Part shown: one piece after another, positions 6,107 through 9,882 of the stretch
Position numbering within the stretch: the stretch's first letter is position 1
Layout: every line of letters begins with the position of its first letter
NCBI GenBank assembly: GCA_035276085.1
Contig: DATELY010000026.1
Span: 1-9,882 of the forward strand
Length of the DNA stretch: 9,882 nucleotides
Source: DATELY01 sp035276085
Lineage (GTDB): Bacteria; Pseudomonadota; Gammaproteobacteria; Steroidobacterales; Steroidobacteraceae
Reading direction: 5' to 3'
The notes under the pieces: model-generated
Told to the model about the DNA's origin: nothing
What the model saw: only the letters and a program-made list of their open reading frames with translations
Databases searched by the model: none
Position numbers and translations under genes: made by a program

Positions 6107-6349
6107 TTGAAATCGCTGCGCTCAGCCGATCATCGCCATTTGCTTGCGCTACTGGTCGCCGCCAGAGAGAAAGCCGGCGTGACGCAGCAGCAACTGGCTG
6201 AACGCCTCGGTAAGCCGCAGAGTTTCGTTGCGAAGTACGAGGGCGGCGAACGCCGCATCGACGTCATCGAGTTCCTGGCCATTGCCCGGGCCCTCGACTT
6301 CGATCCCTCGCGCGCCGTGCGCGAAATCGCCGCGAAGTACAAAAGCTAG
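6107..6349 (+). CDS. small XRE-family helix-turn-helix transcriptional regulator
   Basis: Encodes 80 residues, almost entirely one Cro/C1-type DNA-binding domain: 'LLALLVAAREKAGVTQQQLAERLGKPQSFVAKYEGGERRIDVIEFLAIARAL', with the helix-turn-helix at about residues 24-45 and 'SFVAKYEGGERRID' as the recognition helix and following turn. There is no effector or dimerisation domain beyond it, so it should act as a dimer on a palindrome. The start is TTG at 6107, preceded by GAGGGAG at 6091-6097 with about 9-bp spacing; related proteins begin at the same MK-L-R-s-x-xH pattern. It is divergent from the sigma-like gene, and the perfect palindrome between them overlaps its predicted -35, suggesting self-repression and perhaps control of the sigma gene. 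No toxin gene is adjacent, so it is not an obvious antitoxin. Confidence 0.9.
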   Translation: MKSLRSADHRHLLALLVAAREKAGVTQQQLAERLGKPQSFVAKYEGGERRIDVIEFLAIARALDFDPSRAVREIAAKYKS

Positions 6350-6447
6350 CAGCCTGTCGGACTTAGAACGGGCCACGGGCTACAGGCTACGGCCAGAGAG
6401 GAACCCTTCATCCCTTCGGGGTCGTGCGCCGCGCGATGGACAACTAG

Positions 6448-7317
6448 CTACAGCTGCACGCTGTCGGCGCAACCGTGCAGCCAATCCAGCAGGCGGACGC
6501 GATCGACCGTCGCATCCTTGGCGCTGACGAGTGCCAGGCGCTGCCACTGGACGCGCAAGTGCTGCCCAAGGGTGGCCGCGAATTCCGGAAACACGCTGTG
6601 GCTCGTGAGGGTCGGCCAGGCGCTCACGGCTTTGAGCTGAGGTTGATCGGTGTCGATGGTGATTCCGCCGGGCCGCCACTGCGCCGAGTACAACCGGTCG
6701 AGGCGAGCCACCTGCACGCGCCATTGGCCGGGCGCGGAGACGAGCAGCTCGAGCGAGACGTCGTGCGGTTTCAGGGCGCTCTTGCGAGTGAGCCAATAGT
6801 CCGGCGGCGTCGTGCCCAGGCGAATGCCCACGTGCCATTGATCGCTGTCCGGCCGCACGCCCGCTGTCGCGGCCCAGGTCGTGTTGTCCGTGGCGACATC
6901 GAAGCGGCGCAGTTGCTCGCTGCAGTACTTCGCCACGCCACCGAGCGCCGGGTGACCCTCGTAGAGCCGCAATCGATGTGAGAAGCCCAACAGGGCCGGC
7001 AGATCGTTGCGCTCGGCATAGTGCGCAACCATCTTCAAGAGCAGGGTGATGTCGTCCGGCTGCGCCCGCTGGATCAGCGCGAGGTCGAGGAAGCAGAGGA
7101 GCTTGCGGTCGAACGCGCTCTGTCCTGCGAGGTGCAGGCCCAGTGCGTCGACGGCGGAGTCGACGAAGCTGTCGTTGCCCGCGAACCGTAGCATGCGGTC
7201 CGCTTCGGCTCGCGTACCTGGGGGCGTCGCAAATCCGTCCACGCGCGTGTTGAAGGCACTCCACTCCTTGAGCAGGGATTCTTCCAGCGCCAAAGCGGTG
7301 ATGGATGCGTCGGTCAA
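6448..7317 (-). CDS. hypothetical protein, 289 residues
   Basis: I do not recognise a domain. The frame has ordinary amino-acid composition, unlike the arginine-rich overlapping frame at 6380-7264, so I take it as the real gene. The TTG start at 7317 has GAGG 8 bp upstream. There is no signal peptide or membrane segment, so it is probably cytoplasmic. Residues 1-140 look alpha-helical, with amphipathic repeats ('FDRKLLCFLDLALIQ', 'ITLLLKMVAHYAERNDLPALLGFSHRL'). Residues 145-260 are rich in tryptophan and alternating strands ('DQWHVGIRLGTTPPDYWL', 'GQWRVQVARLDRLYSAQWRPGGITI'), suggesting a beta domain, and a short helix with 'LLDWLHGCADSVQL' closes it. It has three scattered cysteines and no visible catalytic motif. 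It converges on the XRE gene, and its 3' flank (6350-6447) has no T-tract terminator. Confidence 0.75.
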   Translation of the reverse strand: MTDASITALALEESLLKEWSAFNTRVDGFATPPGTRAEADRMLRFAGNDSFVDSAVDALGLHLAGQSAFDRKLLCFLDLALIQRAQPDDITLLLKMVAHYAERNDLPALLGFSHRLRLYEGHPALGGVAKYCSEQLRRFDVATDNTTWAATAGVRPDSDQWHVGIRLGTTPPDYWLTRKSALKPHDVSLELLVSAPGQWRVQVARLDRLYSAQWRPGGITIDTDQPQLKAVSAWPTLTSHSVFPEFAATLGQHLRVQWQRLALVSAKDATVDRVRLLDWLHGCADSVQL

Positions 7318-7452
7318 GGCGGGCGCCTCGTCATGGGTCGGTCAGCGGCGCGAGATTGTCGGGCATCCCTGGTGGCAAATCCGCGTGATGTGAAGTCCCT
7401 GTGAGGTGGATCACAGTTCGGCGCCGGGTGAGCCAATCCGTACGAAAGCAAA

Positions 7453-7483
7453 ACTGGCCAGCACCGCACAGGTGCTGGCCAGT
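7453..7483 (-). terminator. rho-independent terminator of the glycoside-hydrolase-like gene
   Basis: The 13-bp perfect arms ACTGGCCAGCACC (7453-7465) and GGTGCTGGCCAGT (7471-7483) surround a 5-base loop. Read on the minus strand, the stem is followed by a T-rich run (the stem's last T then TTTGCTTTCG). It lies 66 bp beyond the stop codon at 7549. Confidence 0.85.
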
Positions 7484-7505
7484 ATGGCGTCGTCTGCCCA
7501 TGGCC

Positions 7506-7533
7506 GTCCCCTGACGCTTACGGAGCAGGGGAC
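7506..7533. other. hairpin just beyond the glycoside-hydrolase-like gene
   Basis: GTCCCCTG (7506-7513) pairs with CAGGGGAC (7526-7533) across a 12-base loop, and TGGCC (7501-7505) with GGCCA (7535-7539) extends it past one bulged base. There is no T tract. It may protect the 3' end or help the main terminator that follows it. Confidence 0.45.
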
Positions 7534-7548
7534 AGGCCAAGCCGACGC

Positions 7549-8448
7549 TTATCGATCCGTGAGGAGCTTGAACGCGACCGGCGGTGCCGTCGGGTAGCCG
7601 TAGTACATCTGACTCGACACGTGGGTCACGCCCGGAACGGTGGACGACCATTTCCGCGCGTCGGTGGCATCACGCGCAATGACCAGGACGCGACGGTGAC
7701 CCACATTGCCGAAGGGCTTCGACGCATAGTTCCTGTGCCATGCCGGTACACCGAGCTTCGGATGCTCGATGGTGACGCCCGCCACGTACTTCTCGCCGGG
7801 CAAGCCGCGCGTATCGCCACGATCCCATACGTTGTTGTTCATGATGACGAAGTTGGGATTGATGGCCCGACGCGACGCATCCAGACGACGCACGAGATCG
7901 ATACTGCCGTCCGTCCACGCATTCTTTTCAGCTTGCGACCAGCGGTCCCACGCCACGGTGGTGCCCCAGGGACGAGCACCAATCACATCGAGGAATACTC
8001 CGTCGACCTTACGTTCCCGCATCAGGTTCTCGACGTACTTGACCACGGACAGGATCCACTTCGAGCCCGGACGCATGTCTGTCATGCGATGACCGCCCCA
8101 GATCTGGCGCTGGCCATACGTGGGATACGGCCACAGCGGCACCGCGCCGTAGTTGTTCATGTAGAAGGCCTTGTCGAGCGCGCAGACCGCCTTGTCGGGG
8201 CGCTCAGCGGCATTCAGATAGGCCAGCACCTCGGCGCCCTTCGCTCGGGCGTTGGAGAACACGGTCGCGTAGCGATTGCATCGACCGGTAATCAGCAGGC
8301 CGGTGCCCTTGCCGTACAACGACACGTTGGTCAGGCTCGAATTGAACGCGATGCCCGCAGGGTTCGCGGCCAGGGTCGTGGTGGGTGCAGCAGCAAAAGC
8401 ACCAGACAACAGGCAGCCCAGCGCCACGAAGGCACGTTTGAAATTCAT
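7549..8448 (-). CDS. secreted TIM-barrel glycoside-hydrolase-like protein
   Basis: Encodes 299 residues. ATG 8448 has GGGAG nine bases upstream; the open frame continues to 8679, but that extension has no protein character and precedes a clear signal peptide. Residues 1-27 (MNFKRAFVALGCLLSGAFAA... TLA) are a Sec leader. The mature part shows beta/alpha-barrel strands: 'GLLIT', 'GAEVLAYLNAAERP' (71-84), 'KVDGVFLDVIGARPWG' (147-162, with Asp149 and Asp154), 'NPNFVIMNNN' (197-206), 'VAGVTIEHP' (222-230, Glu228) and 'GHRRVLVIARDATDARKW'. The DG-x-F-L-D strand and asparagine-rich strand recall the putative glycoside hydrolases of the GHL15/DUF4434/GH114-like group. Asp154 and Glu228 are candidate catalytic acids by position only. 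The substrate is unknown, presumably extracellular or periplasmic polysaccharide. It has its own terminator and a palindrome in its leader. Confidence 0.85.
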   Translation of the reverse strand: MNFKRAFVALGCLLSGAFAAAPTTTLAANPAGIAFNSSLTNVSLYGKGTGLLITGRCNRYATVFSNARAKGAEVLAYLNAAERPDKAVCALDKAFYMNNYGAVPLWPYPTYGQRQIWGGHRMTDMRPGSKWILSVVKYVENLMRERKVDGVFLDVIGARPWGTTVAWDRWSQAEKNAWTDGSIDLVRRLDASRRAINPNFVIMNNNVWDRGDTRGLPGEKYVAGVTIEHPKLGVPAWHRNYASKPFGNVGHRRVLVIARDATDARKWSSTVPGVTHVSSQMYYGYPTAPPVAFKLLTDR

Positions 8449-8473
8449 TTGCGAAGTCTCCCTAAACCTGAGG

Positions 8474-8493
8474 CTGATCACTTCCGTGATCAG
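8474..8493. promoter_or_regulatory. palindrome in the leader of the glycoside-hydrolase-like gene
   Basis: CTGATCAC (8474-8481) and GTGATCAG (8486-8493) are perfect 8-bp arms around TTCC. It lies 25 bp upstream of the start at 8448 on the minus strand, preceded by eight T (8499-8506 read on minus). It could be an operator or a stem in the 5' leader; the start codon and its ribosome binding site are outside the stem. Confidence 0.55.
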
Positions 8494-8637
8494 TGTCGAA
8501 AAAAAACCGAACTGACTTTTTGAGCGGCTCGCGACCCGCTTCTTAAAGTGCTTCGGACGGACTTTGTAGTTGGCTGCAGCCGCGGGCGAATTTAGGGATC
8601 GTGCAAGCCGCGGGCAATCTGTCTCTGATGCCCAACG

Positions 8638-8662
8638 AAAACAGCTGAAAACAAGCTGTTTT
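8638..8662. terminator. AT-rich hairpin, terminator-like
   Basis: AAAACAGCT (8638-8646) pairs with AGCTGTTTT (8654-8662) around GAAAACA. The A-rich left arm and T-rich right arm make it terminator-like on both strands, yet no recognised gene ends here. It could end a small unannotated RNA, or simply isolate the two divergent promoters. Confidence 0.4.
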
Positions 8663-9080
8663 GTAAGGCTATGCGCCACATTTGAAATTTCGAGTTCACA
8701 TTTTCGTCGCGCCGGAAAAAAAGCGGCGATGAAGTGAATGAGACATCACCTGAATGTGCCTCTGCGCACGCGCTCATGTGCGTCATCGGTCGGTGCTGAT
8801 TTTGCCAGGCACTTCGATTCGTCCTGCAGAATCCCATACGGTTGCAGATGAAACCAAAGATTGTGAGCGGTTTGCGCAGACATGCGCAGCCGCTGCTGCG
8901 TGCGATCCGGGTGAATGGGGCGGTTCACCGGCGTGACGATGGACGGGATGAGCCCGATTGCCGTGGCGCCGCTGCGATTTGCATCGGCCGCTCGTGGTTT
9001 GTGCTGGCGCGTGGAACCAGCCGCCGCCGCTGCCGTTATGAGCGAAGCGTGGCAACAATAACTACGTAGAGGAGGAATTC

Positions 9081-9656
9081 ATGAGAACCACGGCGGCTGC
9101 CATCGCGTGCCTTGCGCTTGTCCTCGGCAGTCCATCTGCGCAGGCACTCGAGTGGCGCTTGGGACTGAGCTACGCCAGCGGCCTGGGCGATGTCACGGAC
9201 CTGTACGAAGACAATCTCCAGAACCAGGGTTTCGACGCCGACGTCGATCTCAAATTCCCGATCGGGGTGTCCTTGGGCGCGACCTACGACTGGGAATCCG
9301 GTGTGCGTGCCGACCTGGGACTGGGCCCGGCGTTCTTCCTCGAAGGCGATGTCGATTATTTCGAGCTGCCCGTCACCGCGACGGTGGGTTACAACTTCGC
9401 CAAGGGCTCGGACTTTGCCCCGTTCGTGCGGGGCGGTCTCGCGTATCACATCGGCAGCGGTGACTTCTACGAGAGCGCCAGTCCCGGGCTCTTTGCGGCA
9501 GCCGGCGTGGACTTCACGCGGCTGACCGTGGAAGTGGCGACCGACATGGCGAAGGTCGAGTTCGAGCGCACCTGCGCCGCCGGCGTGGACTGCGACACGA
9601 CCAAGAAGCTCAGCACCTACGACATCGTGCTCAGCGTCTACTGGCGCTTCTATTGA
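9081..9656 (+). CDS. outer-membrane beta-barrel protein (porin-like, OmpW/OmpA-barrel size class)
   Basis: Encodes 191 residues. The start is set by GGAGG at 9071-9075, five bases before the ATG. Residues 1-22 form a Sec signal peptide with cleavage after 'AQA', leaving Leu-Glu-Trp at the mature N-terminus. The mature chain is a series of alternating strands ('LEWRLGLSYAS', 'FDADVDLKFPIGVSLGATYDW', 'VRADLGLGPAFFLEGDVDYFELPVTATVGYNFA', 'FAPFVRGGLAYHIG', 'GLFAAAGVDFTRLTVEVATDMA', 'YDIVLSVYWRFY'), enough for about eight strands. The C-terminal tyrosine following an alternating hydrophobic strand is the Bam recognition signature. Cys154 and Cys160 in 'TCAAGVDC' probably form a disulfide in an extracellular loop just before the last strand. 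The ligand or role is unknown. Confidence 0.88.
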   Translation: MRTTAAAIACLALVLGSPSAQALEWRLGLSYASGLGDVTDLYEDNLQNQGFDADVDLKFPIGVSLGATYDWESGVRADLGLGPAFFLEGDVDYFELPVTATVGYNFAKGSDFAPFVRGGLAYHIGSGDFYESASPGLFAAAGVDFTRLTVEVATDMAKVEFERTCAAGVDCDTTKKLSTYDIVLSVYWRFY

Positions 9657-9724
9657 TCCGAGGAAGATCGAGGACACGGAACGGTTGGCTCGCGTAATGT
9701 GCCTGCACGGCTGAGGTGGCTCGA

Positions 9725-9740
9725 CGGCGCCCGATGGCGC
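9725..9740. other. GC-rich hairpin after the beta-barrel gene
   Basis: GGCGCC (9725-9730) and GGCGCC (9735-9740) are each self-complementary and pair with each other around CGAT. There is no T tract, so termination is doubtful. It lies between the beta-barrel gene and the next gene start. Confidence 0.3.
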
Positions 9741-9758
9741 CAGTGATATGGGGTTCGC

Positions 9759-9882
9759 ATGTCCGGGAGCCTGCGCGTACAGGTGGCGTTGATGGCAACG
9801 CTGTTCCTGGCGGGGTGGGGGGAATCGCCCGCCGGCGCGGTCGCGCCCATTGCGGCCGACCGACCTGAACAGCCGCGGCCCG
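9759..9882 (+). CDS. N-terminus of a probably exported protein, cut by window end
   Basis: 41 codons are open from ATG 9759 to the window edge with no stop. The translation is a basic start (MSGSLRVQ), a hydrophobic core (VALMATLFLAGW), then 'GESPAGAVA' and a proline-rich polar stretch, which is the form of a Sec signal peptide with cleavage after 'AVA'. The ribosome binding site is weak (GGGG at about 9750-9753). ATG 9792 is an alternative start that would leave too short a leader. It lies 102 bp after the beta-barrel gene on the same strand and may be co-transcribed. The product cannot be told from the part visible. Confidence 0.5.
   Translation, partial: MSGSLRVQVALMATLFLAGWGESPAGAVAPIAADRPEQPRP

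Larger units (their letters stand above)
8449..9080. other. 632-bp intergenic region between divergent genes
   Basis: I find no credible gene in either strand; the open frames present (for example 8842-9069 and 9036 leftward) have shadow-like composition. It should contain the promoters of the glycoside-hydrolase-like gene (-) and the beta-barrel gene (+). It holds the 8474-8493 palindrome, a second AT-rich hairpin at 8638-8662, a 10-base direct repeat AGCCGCGGGC at 8578-8587 and 8606-8615, and a small CGCCG/CGGCG hairpin at 8710-8728 with an A-rich loop. The middle, about 8640-8720, is markedly more AT-rich than the rest of the window. Confidence 0.55.

Noticed and set aside
6107..6349. XRE protein as antitoxin of a toxin-antitoxin pair
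   Set aside because: Neither neighbour resembles a toxin; the divergent gene is sigma-like and the convergent gene is a 289-residue unknown.
6370..6394. Repetitive GGGCTACAGGCTACGGCC-like stretch after the XRE gene
   Set aside because: Short internal GGCTAC duplication only; without other copies in the window it cannot be called a REP or other repeat family.
6380..7264. 294-codon minus-strand frame overlapping the 289-residue hypothetical gene
   Set aside because: Extremely arginine-rich, no ribosome binding site. The overlapping frame from 7317 has normal protein composition.
7621..8523. 300-codon plus-strand frame opposite the secreted barrel gene
   Set aside because: Histidine/arginine-rich shadow; the minus-strand gene has a ribosome binding site, signal peptide and fold motifs.
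9036..9677. 213-codon minus-strand frame opposite the beta-barrel gene
   Set aside because: Mirror of alternating strand codons. The plus-strand gene has a strong ribosome binding site, signal peptide and C-terminal aromatic.

Overview
The window reads as a chromosomal segment of a GC-rich gammaproteobacterium. The evidence is an E. coli-type homodimeric isocitrate dehydrogenase that keeps the AceK phosphorylation serine, a Dcp-type M3 peptidase with a signal peptide, and an outer-membrane beta-barrel protein ending in an aromatic residue. The gene set resembles the Xanthomonadales/Nevskiales/Steroidobacterales area, but that placement is an inference from protein flavour, not a computed phylogeny. 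I saw no tRNA, rRNA or CRISPR array.

Layout, left to right. 1-369 holds no gene I can support. 370-738 (+) is a small membrane-anchored DUF3592-like protein. 895-1161 (+) is a GlsB/YeaQ/YmgE-family membrane protein, ending at a strong hairpin (1188-1213) that can also serve the convergent M3 metallopeptidase gene (1222-3336, -). Divergent from the peptidase is a 122-residue Cys/Arg-rich conserved protein of unknown role (3562-3930, +). Between it and the isocitrate dehydrogenase gene icd (4187-5464, +) lies a complete miniature transposable element of 154 bp (3959-4112). It has 21-bp perfect terminal inverted repeats and a perfect 10-bp target duplication.

Convergent with icd is a small ECF-like sigma factor gene (5481-5945, -). 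It is divergent from a small XRE-type repressor gene (6107-6349, +), and between them sits a perfect 23-bp palindrome overlapping a plausible promoter. Then come an unrecognised 289-residue cytoplasmic protein (6448-7317, -), a secreted TIM-barrel glycoside-hydrolase-like protein (7549-8448, -) with a good terminator, a 632-bp gene-free stretch, an outer-membrane beta-barrel protein (9081-9656, +), and the first 41 codons of another probably exported protein cut by the window edge (9759 onward, +).

The genes look mostly like individually transcribed housekeeping, envelope and stress loci rather than one pathway. The points most worth a second look are: (1) the intact miniature element inserted just upstream of icd, apparently splitting an ancestral promoter; (2) the replacement of the NADP-selecting residues in Icd, which predicts a changed cofactor preference; and (3) the XRE/sigma divergent pair with its shared operator. 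I do not see a large new multi-gene system here.
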